This document shows positions 41,118 to 50,879 of a stretch of 64,000 bases of DNA, in pieces; position 1 is the first letter of the stretch; every line of letters begins with the position of its first letter. This stretch comes from Flavobacterium sp. GTDB lineage: Bacteria; Bacteroidota; Bacteroidia; Flavobacteriales; Flavobacteriaceae. Location of the stretch: the NCBI RefSeq assembly GCF_017744675.1, contig NZ_JAGIAV010000001.1, forward strand, positions 695,403 through 759,402, given 5' to 3'. The position numbers were made by a program, and so were the translations under genes. Below the pieces are notes generated by a model. The model worked only from the letters and a program-made list of their open reading frames with translations, made no database searches and was not told the origin of the DNA.

Positions 41118-42998
41118 ATGCGAAAAATTATTTTACTTTCTTTCCTAAGCTTAGGCTTTAACTCAGCTTTTGCACAAAGCGCTCCATATTGGCAACAGCA
41201 CGCTGACTATAAAATGGAGGTTTCGATGGATGTAAAAAACTATCAGTACAAAGGAAAACAAGAATTGGTTTATACCAATAATTCTTCCGACACTCTAAAA
41301 AAAGTATTCTATCATTTATATCCAAATGCTTTTCAGCCAGGAAGCGAAATGGATGCACGTCTTCATTTTATTAAAGATCCAGACGGAAGAATGGTAAGCA
41401 AAGTTAAAGGAGCTGACGGAAAAGAAGTAAAGCAAAGCCGTATTGAAACTCTAAAACCAAACGAAATAGGCTATTTAAAGATCGCAAATTTCAAACAAGA
41501 TGGTGCTGTTGCTCAAACTAGAGTTTCAGGGACAATCTTAGAAGTTACTTTGGCTAAGCCAATTTTGCCTAATTCTAAAACGACTTTCACATTAGATTTT
41601 GATGGACAAGTTCCAGTTCAAATTCGCCGTTCTGGAAGAAATAACTCTGAAGGTGTAGAGCTTTCTATGTCACAATGGTATCCGAAATTAGCTGAGTTTG
41701 ATTTCGAAGGATGGCACGCAGATCCTTACATCGCGAGAGAATTTCACGGAGTTTGGGGTAATTTTGATGTAAAAATCACAATCGATAAAGACTACACAAT
41801 TGGTGGCTCTGGATATTTGCAAGACAAAAACTCTATCGGACATGGTTACCAAGATGCTGGTGTAACGGTTACATATCCTAAAAAAGCAAAAACATTAACA
41901 TGGCATTTTATTGCACCAAATGTTCACGATTTTACATGGGCTGCTGATAAAGAATACAACCATGATATTGTAAAAGGACCAAATGATGTTGATTTGCATT
42001 TCTTCTACAAAAACAACGAAAAAACAACGGCAAACTGGAAACAGTTAGAACCTCTAATGGTTAAAGTAATGGATTATTACAACCAAAGAGTTGGCGCTTA
42101 CCCATACAAACAATATTCATTTATTCAAGGTGGAGATGGCGGAATGGAGTATGCAATGTGTACTTTAATGTTAGGAAACGGAACTCTTGAAGGAATTCTA
42201 GGAACAGCTACTCACGAATTAGGGCACTCATGGTTCCAGCATATTTTAGCTTCAAACGAATCAAAACACCCTTGGATGGACGAAGGTTTTACCACTTACA
42301 TCGAAGATAGCGCTTTGAATGAATTAAAAGGAGACAAAAAAGAAGCGAATCCTTTTGCAGGAAATTACAAAGCTTACTATAGTTTAGTAAATTCTGGAAA
42401 AGAACAGCCACAAACTACTCATGGAGATCGTTACGATGAAAACCGTCCATACAGTATTTCGTCTTATATTAAAGGAAGTCTTTTCCTTTCTCAATTAGAA
42501 TATGTAATTGGAAAAGAGAATGTTGATGCAACTTTAAAAAGATATTTCAACGATTTCAAATTCAAACATCCAACTCCAAACGATATCAAGAGAACAGCAG
42601 AAAGAGTTTCTGGGGCTGAGTTAGATTGGTATTTAATTGATTGGACGCAAACCACTAATACAATTGATTACGGAATTAAAGACGTGGTAGATAACGCAGG
42701 AAAAACAACAATTTCTTTAGAAAGAATTGGAAGAATGCCAATGCCAATCGATTTAAAAGTGGATTACACAGACGGAACTTCTGAAACATTCTACATTCCG
42801 TTAAGAATGATGAATTTCATTAAGCCAAATCCAAATCCAAATGAGAAAAGAACAGTTTTGGAAGACTGGACTTGGGCGCAACAAAACTATAGTTTTACAA
42901 TTGACAAAAACAAAACGTCAATCAAAAAAATCACTATCGATCCAAGCGGATTAATGGCTGATGTAAAACAAACCAATAATGTTTTTGAAGTGAAGTAA
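41118..42998 (+). CDS. M1 family metallopeptidase
   Basis: A zinc aminopeptidase-type protein of 626 residues. A signal peptide (MRKIILLSFLSLGFNSAFAQ) shows that ATG 41118 is the start rather than the frame opening at 41076. The zinc motif is HELGH (366-370), with the third ligand Glu389 in WMDEGFTTYIE. GGMEYAM replaces the usual GxMEN exopeptidase motif, so the substrate-binding site is altered. It probably digests peptides in the periplasm, next to the subtilase. Confidence 0.92.
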   Translation: MRKIILLSFLSLGFNSAFAQSAPYWQQHADYKMEVSMDVKNYQYKGKQELVYTNNSSDTLKKVFYHLYPNAFQPGSEMDARLHFIKDPDGRMVSKVKGADGKEVKQSRIETLKPNEIGYLKIANFKQDGAVAQTRVSGTILEVTLAKPILPNSKTTFTLDFDGQVPVQIRRSGRNNSEGVELSMSQWYPKLAEFDFEGWHADPYIAREFHGVWGNFDVKITIDKDYTIGGSGYLQDKNSIGHGYQDAGVTVTYPKKAKTLTWHFIAPNVHDFTWAADKEYNHDIVKGPNDVDLHFFYKNNEKTTANWKQLEPLMVKVMDYYNQRVGAYPYKQYSFIQGGDGGMEYAMCTLMLGNGTLEGILGTATHELGHSWFQHILASNESKHPWMDEGFTTYIEDSALNELKGDKKEANPFAGNYKAYYSLVNSGKEQPQTTHGDRYDENRPYSISSYIKGSLFLSQLEYVIGKENVDATLKRYFNDFKFKHPTPNDIKRTAERVSGAELDWYLIDWTQTTNTIDYGIKDVVDNAGKTTISLERIGRMPMPIDLKVDYTDGTSETFYIPLRMMNFIKPNPNPNEKRTVLEDWTWAQQNYSFTIDKNKTSIKKITIDPSGLMADVKQTNNVFEVK

Positions 42999-43019
42999 TT
43001 CTCAAATATACCTCAATTG

Positions 43020-43053
43020 AAAAGCCTCTGAAAATGTTTTCAGAGGCTTTTTT
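43020..43053. terminator. Bidirectional terminator
   Basis: AAAAGCCTCTGAAAA and TTTTCAGAGGCTTTT form a nearly perfect long stem between the M1 gene and the converging DUF418 gene. Confidence 0.92.
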
Positions 43054-43058
43054 GATTT

Positions 43059-44264
43059 TTATAATGTTGACTCTACTTTTGAAATTATGTTATTTGAAAC
43101 TTTTTCTTTCTTAAGAGGAAACATTTTTCTATAACTTAATACCCTCCAGAGCCATTCGACTGGTCCATAATTGAATTTAGAAAGCCACCATTTACTAATG
43201 AATAGTTGAGCAATAAATACTGAAATGGCAAGGAAAAAGTAAAACCAATAGGGCAGGTTGTTGTAAACTTTCAAACCTATTCCCGAAAAGATAAAAGCTG
43301 CTAAAATATTTTGAGCCATATAGTTGCTTAATGTCATTTTACCGCTAACTCTGAAAAGATTAAAAATTGTTTTGAGCTTTCCATTTGTGTACAAAAGGCA
43401 TATTCCTGAAGCGATAAAAAACATAGTATTGATAATGATCCAATAAACGGGATGAAAATACGTAAAAACAAATTTTTGATTGATGGCAATTTCAAAAAGA
43501 ACGCCAGAAATTATTGCCAGAATAAAGCATACAATACTAATTTGTTTTAAAAGTCTTTTGAACTCAGGCAGGCGATTAAAGAAATTTATCTTTTGCAGAT
43601 AAAAACCAAAAAGCATCAAATCAAACATCACAAAATGTACAGTAACAGCATAAGGTAGATTAATCATTTCCTGAAAGTAAGTGCCCATTAAATTAAATTG
43701 AAAGAAACTAATCCAGTTTCCAGAGTAAAATAGTTTTAAAAAAGTCGCAGTCGATTGAACGTCTGGCAAATCCTGTTTAAAAGTATTAACGTAAGCATTA
43801 ATGAATGGAATAGCCAAGAAGATTAAAATAGAAGATATTAAAATGATTTTAGCCGAACTTCTATAAAACAATAAAAGAAATAGTCCTAATAAGGCATAAT
43901 CTTTTAAAATATCTCCAAGCCAAAAAGCAGAATTTATAAAAGCTAGAAGAAATAGAATAAACATTCTCCAACAAAAAAAAGAAACAGGATTTTTGCCTTT
44001 TTCTGCCACATTATTAATAAGAACGGCAAATCCGTATCCGAACAAAATACTTAACAAAGTCCAAGATTTTGCAGAAAAGAAATATAAATTAGTATAACTG
44101 ATAACCTGAGAAAAAATACCTTTTTTTACAATCCATTTCTCAAGACCAATGTATCTAAAATCGACATAGTTACCAATTACGACTCCTAATAGCGCCCAGC
44201 CTCTTAAAATGTCAACAATTGCGGTTCGTTTATTCTCTTCAATTGGTTGGAATGAATTTGTCAT
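43059..44264 (-). CDS. DUF418 domain-containing membrane protein
   Basis: A protein of 401 residues with about ten hydrophobic segments. AIVDILRGWALLGVVIGNY is the usual N-terminal signature of the family (similar to acyltransferase-3-like heparan N-acetyltransferase proteins), and VSGKMTLSNYMAQNILAAFI with PVEWLWRVLSY is typical of the C-terminal DUF418 part. Function is unknown, possibly transfer or transport at the inner membrane. Monocistronic; starts at ATG 44264. Confidence 0.85.
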   Translation of the reverse strand: MTNSFQPIEENKRTAIVDILRGWALLGVVIGNYVDFRYIGLEKWIVKKGIFSQVISYTNLYFFSAKSWTLLSILFGYGFAVLINNVAEKGKNPVSFFCWRMFILFLLAFINSAFWLGDILKDYALLGLFLLLFYRSSAKIILISSILIFLAIPFINAYVNTFKQDLPDVQSTATFLKLFYSGNWISFFQFNLMGTYFQEMINLPYAVTVHFVMFDLMLFGFYLQKINFFNRLPEFKRLLKQISIVCFILAIISGVLFEIAINQKFVFTYFHPVYWIIINTMFFIASGICLLYTNGKLKTIFNLFRVSGKMTLSNYMAQNILAAFIFSGIGLKVYNNLPYWFYFFLAISVFIAQLFISKWWLSKFNYGPVEWLWRVLSYRKMFPLKKEKVSNNIISKVESTL

Positions 44265-44397
44265 AAGTTTGGTTTGTTTTTTTTAATGTTTTTGGTCTTT
44301 AATAGTGGTTGTAAGAAGTCAAATGTAAGAAAAATATAAATAAATCAAATTTGAAAATAATAAAGTTGAGGAAGGTAAAATTGAATTTATTTCAAAT

Positions 44398-44438
44398 AAA
44401 AAAGCCTCATTTAATTTTACTTTAAACAAGGCCTTTTT
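44398..44438 (-). terminator. Terminator after the threonine dehydrogenase gene
   Basis: On the minus strand AAAAAAGGCCTT pairs imperfectly with a distal AGGCTTTTTT across a long AT-rich loop and is followed by T residues. It lies 16 bp after the dehydrogenase stop. Confidence 0.6.
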
Positions 44439-44454
44439 TCTGTTTTTTTGAGAT

Positions 44455-45393
44455 TTAACTCAAATGCTCAATCATATCTTTTGTCATGGTTTCTAAATCA
44501 AATTTATGATTCCAACCCCAATCTTCTCTAGCAGAAGAATCGTCAATACTTGCTGGCCAGCTATCCGCAATTTTCTGACGGAAATCTGGATTATAAGTGA
44601 TCTCAAATTCTGGAATATGTTTTTTAATCTCAGTAGCAATTTCTGTTGGTGTAAAACTCATTGCAGCCAAATTGTACGAAGAATGTATTTTGATATCTTC
44701 GGCTGGAGCTTGCATGATATTAATTGTGGCATCAATTGCATCATCCATGTACATCATTGGCATTTTAGTTTCAGACGACAAGAAGCATTCGTATTTTTTA
44801 TCTGCAATCGCTTTGTAGAAAATGTCAACAGCATAATCTGTAGTTCCGCCACCTGGAGGAGTCGACCAGCTGATTAAACCTGGATAACGAATACTGCGAA
44901 CATCAACACCATAAATATTATGATAATACTCGCACCATCTTTCTCCAGCTTGTTTACTGATTCCGTAAACTGTAGAAGGTTCCATTACGGTATATTGAGG
45001 TGTGTTTTCTTTTGGAGTTGTTGGTCCGAAAACGGCAATACTTGAAGGCCAGAAAATCTTCTGAATCTTTTTTGCTTTAGCTAAATTCAAGACATGAAAA
45101 AGAGAATTCATATTTAAGTCCCAAGCAAAAGCTGGATTTTTTTCGGCAGTTGCCGATAAAAGCGCTGCCATCAGATAAACATCGGTAATTTTATGCACTT
45201 CTACCAAATGTTCGATCTGATTAAAATCTAAAGCATTGACCACTTCAAAAGGCCCTGAATTTACAACATCAGTATTTAATTTTCGGATATCAGAAGCAAT
45301 TACGTTTTCTGTTCCGTATATCTTGCGCAACTTTTGAGTCAGCTCTGTTCCAATCTGTCCGCAAGCGCCAATGATCAATATTTTTGGATTCAT
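44455..45393 (-). CDS. L-threonine 3-dehydrogenase, SDR/epimerase type
   Basis: An NAD-dependent enzyme of 312 residues, oxidising threonine to 2-amino-3-oxobutyrate. The Rossmann motif is IIGACGQIGTEL (GxxGxxG), the catalytic pair is in STVYGISK (YxxxK), and SYNLAAMSFTPTEIA and WPASIDDSSAREDWGW match the epimerase-like threonine dehydrogenases known from Flavobacterium and other bacteria. A general NAD-dependent epimerase is the alternative. It starts at ATG 45393, with its promoter in the gap to 45706. Confidence 0.88.
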   Translation of the reverse strand: MNPKILIIGACGQIGTELTQKLRKIYGTENVIASDIRKLNTDVVNSGPFEVVNALDFNQIEHLVEVHKITDVYLMAALLSATAEKNPAFAWDLNMNSLFHVLNLAKAKKIQKIFWPSSIAVFGPTTPKENTPQYTVMEPSTVYGISKQAGERWCEYYHNIYGVDVRSIRYPGLISWSTPPGGGTTDYAVDIFYKAIADKKYECFLSSETKMPMMYMDDAIDATINIMQAPAEDIKIHSSYNLAAMSFTPTEIATEIKKHIPEFEITYNPDFRQKIADSWPASIDDSSAREDWGWNHKFDLETMTKDMIEHLS

Positions 45394-45706
45394 TTTTTCA
45401 TGATTTTTAGAGAGACAAATATAACGTTTTCGTAATCAAATGCGCTTTTTTGAAGAATAAATTATTAATTCAATAATTTAAAAGTTTGTTTGTTGGATTA
45501 TTCACTTTTACAAGGGTGTGTCTTTGTGCCTTTTCATTTTTAAGAATAAAGTTCCTTTTTAAGGCGAAAAAAAAGAAAAAATAACGTCTTATTTCACATG
45601 AAAGATGATCAAAATAATAACCTTGATTTATAGAATCTTTAGCATAAAAACAGAATTCATAATTGTAAATTTACTTCGTAACTTTGCAGCCTAACATTAT
45701 TAATAA
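45394..45706. other. Divergent intergenic region with a -7 box
   Basis: A 313-bp AT-rich gap with no ORF. TAACTTTG at 45679-45686 is a -7 candidate for the lipoprotein-mfd pair (ATG 45707). The TTG at 45663 is 13 bp upstream, closer than the usual spacing. Nothing else stands out. Confidence 0.45.
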
Positions 45707-46333
45707 ATGAAATATCAAATATCTCTTTTTCTGCTTCTGACAACTGTATTATTTTCTTGCCAAAATGAAAATGAAAAACGACTTGCAGAAAATGCAAAAG
45801 AAGCGAAAAAGAAAGAAGCTATTTTTAATAATATAAATAAAGGCTGGACTTTTCTAGATGAGCCAATTAATGAAATTTCAGAATCGCAATTGAACTCTTG
45901 GTCAGAGTGGCGTGAATTTATGAAAGAAATTGGCGAAAAGCCAAGAAAGACCATAGGAGCATTTCAGAAAAAATCGGCTGCGATTTCGAGGAAAGCAATG
46001 GCTTTAAACAACAATATTCCAGCCCAGTTTAATCAGCCACAGATAAAAAGCCGAATTTCTATTTTAATTACTAAAATTAGAATGTTGGATTTGTTTATTC
46101 ATTTAAGCACTATTCCAGATGATAAAGTCGTGTTTTTGATACAAGAAATCAATAAAGAGCTGATTTCTCTAGAAAGACAAATGGACAAAATTGTCGAAAG
46201 AGCTAAAATTCCGAAAGAAGAAGGAGAAGCAGATTTTCTGAAAATGTTAGACACGACACGCGCGATTCCTAGTTCGAGTGCACCTGTGGCTCCTATACAA
46301 AAAATAGATCAAAACGCACCAAAAGTTGAGTAA
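45707..46333 (+). CDS. Lipoprotein of unknown function upstream of mfd
   Basis: A protein of 208 residues with a lipoprotein signal (LLLTTVLFSCQ). The rest is largely helical and charged, with WSEWREFMKEIGEKPRK and IQEINKELISLERQMDKI, and a proline-rich tail. No family is recognised. Its last 8 bp overlap the TTG start of mfd, so the two are co-transcribed and perhaps translationally coupled. Confidence 0.75.
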   Translation: MKYQISLFLLLTTVLFSCQNENEKRLAENAKEAKKKEAIFNNINKGWTFLDEPINEISESQLNSWSEWREFMKEIGEKPRKTIGAFQKKSAAISRKAMALNNNIPAQFNQPQIKSRISILITKIRMLDLFIHLSTIPDDKVVFLIQEINKELISLERQMDKIVERAKIPKEEGEADFLKMLDTTRAIPSSSAPVAPIQKIDQNAPKVE

Positions 46334-49300
46334 AAACGCCTTATATACAACATACGATAATCTGCCAAAAGCAGAGCAGATTGCTAAAAGTTTACTGGAA
46401 GGGAATCAGGTAAAAATGAACATCAGCGGATTGTTGGGATCTGCTGTTTCATTTATTATACGTTCCGTTTTCAGAAAAACAGAATTGCCTTTTCTGATTG
46501 TTTTAGACAACAAAGAAGAGGCGGCCTATTATCTAAACGATTTGGAGCAGATGATTGGTGAGCAGGATGTATTGTTTTATCCAGCGTCATTCCGTCGTCC
46601 GTATCAAATTGATGAAACCGACAATGCCAATGTCCTACTTCGAGCTGAGGTTTTAAATAGAATTAATTCCAGAAAGAAACCTGCTGTAATTGTTACCTAT
46701 CCAGAAGCACTTTTTGAAAAAGTAGTTACGAGGAGAGAACTTGATAAAAACACGTTAAAAGTAGCTTTGAACGATAAAATTTCGATTGATTTTATCAACG
46801 AAGTTTTGTTCGAATACGAATTCAAAAGAGTAGATTTCATTACAGAACCTGGAGAATTTTCAGTTCGTGGAGGAATTGTCGATGTCTTTTCTTTCTCAAA
46901 TGATCATCCTTATAGAATTGAATTTTTCGGAAACGAAGTAGACAGCATCAGAACTTTTGATGTTGAAACGCAATTATCTGTAGAAACACATAAAAAAATC
47001 ACGATTATCCCGAATGTTGAAAACAAACTTTTTCAGGAAAACCGTGAGAGTTTCTTAGATTATATTGCCGAAAAAACAGTTCTTTTCATTCAAAATACGG
47101 AAGGACTTTTTAGTCAGTTGGACAAACAATTTGCAAGAGCAGAAGAAGCTTTTGAGAAATTGTCGAAAGAGATAAAACATGCCACGCCAGAACAACTGTT
47201 TTTAAATCAGGCGTCGTTTATAAAAAGATCTTTGGATTTTTCAGTTGTAGAATTGGCTTCAAGACCTGTTTATAAAACAACTAAAAAATTCGAATTCCAT
47301 ATTCAGCCGCAGCCATCCTTCAACAAACAATTTGATTTATTGCTGAATAATTTAAGCGATAATCATTTTAACGGATATGTAAATTATCTGTTTTGTTCGA
47401 ATGATACGCAGGCGAAACGTTTTCATGATATTTTTGAAAGTTTGGATGAAGCCAATTCAGAAAACATCAGAAAACAATATCATACTATTGTACTGCCTTT
47501 ATACCAAGGTTTTATTGATGAAGAAAATCAAATAACAGCTTACACCGATCACCAGATTTTTGAGCGTTATCATAAATTCAACATCAAAAACGGATATTCG
47601 AAAAAGCAGAATATCACTTTAAAAGAATTAACAGCACTTTCTGTAGGCGATTATGTAACGCATATCGATCACGGAATCGGGAAGTTTGGTGGATTGCAGA
47701 AAATTCAGGTGGAAGGCAAAACGCAAGAGGCTATAAAGTTAGTTTATGCCGATAATGATATTGTGTATGTGAGTATCCACTCGCTGCATAAAATCTCGAA
47801 ATACAACGGAAAAGACGGTACGCCTCCGAAAATCTATAAATTGGGTTCGAACGCTTGGAAGGTTTTAAAACAGAAAACCAAAGCGCGCGTCAAACATATT
47901 GCGTTCAACTTGATTCAGTTGTATGCGAAACGTCGTTTAGAAAAAGGTTTTCAGTTTGCGCCAGACAGTTATCTTCAAAACGAATTAGAAAGTTCGTTTA
48001 TTTACGAAGATACGCCAGACCAAATGAAATCGACAGCAGAAGTAAAAGCCGATATGGAAAGCGATCGTCCAATGGATCGTTTGGTTTGTGGAGATGTTGG
48101 TTTTGGTAAAACGGAAGTTGCAATTCGTGCTGCTTTTAAAGCAGTTGACAATAGCAAACAAGTAGCCGTTTTGGTTCCGACAACCATTTTGGCATATCAG
48201 CATTACAGAACTTTTTCGGAACGTTTAAAAGATATGCCGGTTTCAATTGGTTATTTAAACCGATTTAGAACGGCGAAACAAAAAGCACAAACGTTAAAAG
48301 ATCTAGCCGAAGGAAAACTAGATATCGTAATTGGAACACATCAATTGGTAAACAAAAATGTGGTTTTTAAAGATCTTGGTTTATTGATTGTTGATGAGGA
48401 ACAAAAGTTTGGAGTAAATGTAAAAGATAAATTAAAAACCATAGCAGCAAATGTCGATACACTGACGTTGACAGCAACGCCAATTCCGAGAACTTTACAG
48501 TTTTCATTAATGGCAGCTCGAGATTTATCGGTAATTACAACGCCTCCGCCAAACCGTTATCCGATTGAAACGAATGTGGTTGGTTTTAATGAAGAGATTA
48601 TCCGTGATGCCATTTCGTATGAAATTCAACGAAACGGACAGGTTTTCTTTATCAATAACCGAATTGAAAATATAAAAGAAGTGGCAGGAATGATTCAGCG
48701 TTTGGTTCCAAATTCAAGAGTCGGAATTGGTCACGGACAAATGGACGGTGCAAAACTCGAAGAATTGATGTTAGGTTTTATGAACGGAGATTTTGATGTT
48801 TTGGTCGCAACCACCATCATCGAAAGCGGATTGGACGTTCCAAATGCCAATACGATTTTCATCAATAATGCCAATAATTTCGGATTATCAGATTTACATC
48901 AAATGCGCGGTCGAGTAGGTCGAAGCAATAAAAAAGCATTCTGTTATTTCATTTGTCCGCCATATTCATCAATGACCGAAGATGCTAGAAAACGTATTCA
49001 GGCGTTGGAGCAATTTAGCGAGTTAGGAAGTGGTTTCAACATTGCCATGAAAGATTTAGAGATTCGTGGAGCAGGAGATTTATTAGGCGGAGAACAAAGC
49101 GGTTTCATTAATGAAATTGGTTTTGATACGTACCAAAAAATAATGAACGAAGCGATTGAGGAATTGAAGGAAAACGAATTCAAAGATTTGTATCCTGAAG
49201 AAAATGATATTGATACGAAAGAATACGTAAAAGATATTCAAATCGATGCCGATTTCGAGTTATTATTCCCAGATGAATATATCAATAATGTTTCGGAACG

Positions 49301-49691
49301 TTTGGTTTTATACAACGAATTAGGCGCGATAAAAGACGAAGCTGGTTTACAGGAATTCGAGAAAAAACTAATCGACCGTTTCGGACCATTGCCAAAACCT
49401 GCTATTGCTTTATTAAACAGCATCAGAATTAAATGGATTGCTACTAAAGTCGGAATTGAAAAATTAGTCCTAAAACAAGGCAAAATGATTGGTTATTTCG
49501 TATCCGATCAACAATCTGATTACTATCAATCAGTGAAGTTCAGAAACGTTTTAAATTTTGTTCAAAAGCATAGCAATCTCTGCAAAATGAAAGAAAAACA
49601 AACCGTAAACGGATTACGTTTATTATTGACTTTCGAGAATGTGAAGTCAATAAAACGCGCACTGGAGTTAATGGAATTGTTTGAGGAGTAA
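46326..49691 (+). CDS. mfd: Transcription-repair coupling factor Mfd
   Basis: A translocase of 1121 residues that removes stalled RNA polymerase and recruits UvrA to damage. The N-terminal UvrB-like domains are followed by the CarD-like polymerase-binding domain (ALSVGDYVTHIDHGIGKFGG, about 440-510), the helicase motor with Walker A GDVGFGKTE and LIVDEEQKFGV, TATPIPRTL, and the C-terminal TRCF domain. The start is TTG 46326, giving SKNALYTTYDNLP; no ATG exists in frame before residue about 32, and the conserved N-terminus supports TTG. It overlaps the upstream stop as TTGAGTAA. Confidence 0.95.
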   Translation: MSKNALYTTYDNLPKAEQIAKSLLEGNQVKMNISGLLGSAVSFIIRSVFRKTELPFLIVLDNKEEAAYYLNDLEQMIGEQDVLFYPASFRRPYQIDETDNANVLLRAEVLNRINSRKKPAVIVTYPEALFEKVVTRRELDKNTLKVALNDKISIDFINEVLFEYEFKRVDFITEPGEFSVRGGIVDVFSFSNDHPYRIEFFGNEVDSIRTFDVETQLSVETHKKITIIPNVENKLFQENRESFLDYIAEKTVLFIQNTEGLFSQLDKQFARAEEAFEKLSKEIKHATPEQLFLNQASFIKRSLDFSVVELASRPVYKTTKKFEFHIQPQPSFNKQFDLLLNNLSDNHFNGYVNYLFCSNDTQAKRFHDIFESLDEANSENIRKQYHTIVLPLYQGFIDEENQITAYTDHQIFERYHKFNIKNGYSKKQNITLKELTALSVGDYVTHIDHGIGKFGGLQKIQVEGKTQEAIKLVYADNDIVYVSIHSLHKISKYNGKDGTPPKIYKLGSNAWKVLKQKTKARVKHIAFNLIQLYAKRRLEKGFQFAPDSYLQNELESSFIYEDTPDQMKSTAEVKADMESDRPMDRLVCGDVGFGKTEVAIRAAFKAVDNSKQVAVLVPTTILAYQHYRTFSERLKDMPVSIGYLNRFRTAKQKAQTLKDLAEGKLDIVIGTHQLVNKNVVFKDLGLLIVDEEQKFGVNVKDKLKTIAANVDTLTLTATPIPRTLQFSLMAARDLSVITTPPPNRYPIETNVVGFNEEIIRDAISYEIQRNGQVFFINNRIENIKEVAGMIQRLVPNSRVGIGHGQMDGAKLEELMLGFMNGDFDVLVATTIIESGLDVPNANTIFINNANNFGLSDLHQMRGRVGRSNKKAFCYFICPPYSSMTEDARKRIQALEQFSELGSGFNIAMKDLEIRGAGDLLGGEQSGFINEIGFDTYQKIMNEAIEELKENEFKDLYPEENDIDTKEYVKDIQIDADFELLFPDEYINNVSERLVLYNELGAIKDEAGLQEFEKKLIDRFGPLPKPAIALLNSIRIKWIATKVGIEKLVLKQGKMIGYFVSDQQSDYYQSVKFRNVLNFVQKHSNLCKMKEKQTVNGLRLLLTFENVKSIKRALELMELFEE

Positions 49692-49699
49692 AAATAATA

Positions 49700-49749
49700 G
49701 CCACGAATTCACAAATTATTAAAAAAAATTTAATTCGTGAATTCGTGGC
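49700..49749. repeat. Palindromic repeat (GCCACGAATT family)
   Basis: GCCACGAATTCAC and GTGAATTCGTGGC are perfect arms around an A/T centre. It is the second member of the family at 10968-11048 and may end the mfd transcript. Confidence 0.8.
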
Positions 49750-49849
49750 GAAAAAAAAATAAAAAAATTAAGTTTTATTTACCTTTTATTTAGGAAAAAC
49801 CTTAGAACTAAAAAGTTTTCTTTGAATCAAAATTTTCAAAGCCAACTTT

Positions 49850-50404
49850 ATGCAAAATCAACTTCTTGTTCTTTTTTTACTTCTTGGATTTACTTCAATT
49901 TTCGCCCAAGGAAAAGGCAAAATCATTTTAAAAGATTCTTTAAAATCTGAAACTATAGATCCGCTTCGACCTGCAAAAGCGGCATTTTATTCTGCTGTTT
50001 TGCCTGGTTTAGGTCAGATTTACAATAAAAAGTACTGGAAACTTCCTTTGGTTTATGGTGCAATTGGTACGAGTGCCTATTTGTATATCGACAATCAGAA
50101 AAATTACAATGTTTACAGAAACGAATACAAAAACAGACTTGAAGGTAAAAAAAGCGATTCTGAATTTTTAGCAAGATTAAGCGAAAGCCAATTAATTACA
50201 GCTCAAAAAGGCTATCAAAGAAACCGGGATTTATCAGCCTTGTTTATGGTTGGTTTTTATGTTTTAAATATTATCGATGCCAATGTCGATGCAGCTTTAT
50301 CTCAGTTTAATGTAAGTGAAAATTTAGTTTTCAAACCTTCGCTAATAAGCAATGACCTAACATCAAAAAACAATTTTGGATTTGCCCTAAATTATACATT
50401 TTAA
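49850..50404 (+). CDS. DUF5683 domain-containing protein
   Basis: A protein of 184 residues with a signal peptide (LLGFTSIFAQ). The DUF5683 signature is clear: RPAKAAFYSAVLPGLGQIYN then KKYWKLPLVYGAIGTSAYLY, followed by a second membrane-like stretch (LSALFMVGFYVLNIID). It ends in a beta-like FGFALNYTF. Function is unknown; the family is found in cell-envelope contexts in Bacteroidota, often next to ParB. No ParB is here. Confidence 0.82.
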   Translation: MQNQLLVLFLLLGFTSIFAQGKGKIILKDSLKSETIDPLRPAKAAFYSAVLPGLGQIYNKKYWKLPLVYGAIGTSAYLYIDNQKNYNVYRNEYKNRLEGKKSDSEFLARLSESQLITAQKGYQRNRDLSALFMVGFYVLNIIDANVDAALSQFNVSENLVFKPSLISNDLTSKNNFGFALNYTF

Positions 50405-50408
50405 AATA

Positions 50409-50433
50409 AAAAATCACTCCGAAGAGTGATTTT
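50409..50433 (+). terminator. Terminator
   Basis: AATCACTC and GAGTGATT around a CGAA loop, with TTT following. It lies 5 bp after the DUF5683 stop. Confidence 0.75.
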
Positions 50434-50879
50434 AATGGCATTATTGTGGTTTTGGTTAGATAATTGTATCGTCAATTTGAAAAAGCAATATTCAATTTGA
50501 ATCTTAAAATTAACTTATTTCAAAATAATTTAATTCATTCTTTGTTTTGGTGTACTATCAAAAAACAGGTGTTGTTTTTTTGATGCGTTAGCAAATATAT
50601 AAAAATATTATTCGTAATAAATTATATTTAAAAAAACTTAATTCGGATTTTTTGTTAGTTTTTTATATAAAAGATGTAAAGTGTATTGTGAAGTGGCTTT
50701 TTACAAGTAAGTGTCATATTGACGCTTTTCCTAAATAAATTTCCTTAAGAATTTGTCTTTTGCGAATATTCTTATTTAAAAATGAATGTTTGTATTCTAT
50801 AAAAAAACAAATCCTTCTATCTTCAGGAAAGATAAAAGGATTTGGGTGCAAAGGAGAATCAAAATCGATTCTTATATAA
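50434..50879. other. Gene-free AT-rich gap
   Basis: About 446 bp between converging genes. Apart from the terminator at 50802-50843 I see no feature: ORFs are under 25 codons and no tRNA-like or repeat structure is evident. A short repeat of GTTGTTTTTTTGATGCG and AATATATAAAAATATTATTCG is ordinary AT-rich sequence. Confidence 0.5.
50802..50843 (-). terminator. Terminator of the ACT-like gene
   Basis: On the minus strand AAATCCTTTTATCTT pairs with AAGATAGAAGGATTT, followed by GTTTTTTT. It lies about 40 bp after the stop of the gene at 50880. Confidence 0.8.

Noticed and set aside
50434..50801. Possible small ORF or RNA gene in the 446-bp gap
   Set aside because: The longest frame is about 21 codons with no start context, and no stable fold with conserved features was seen.
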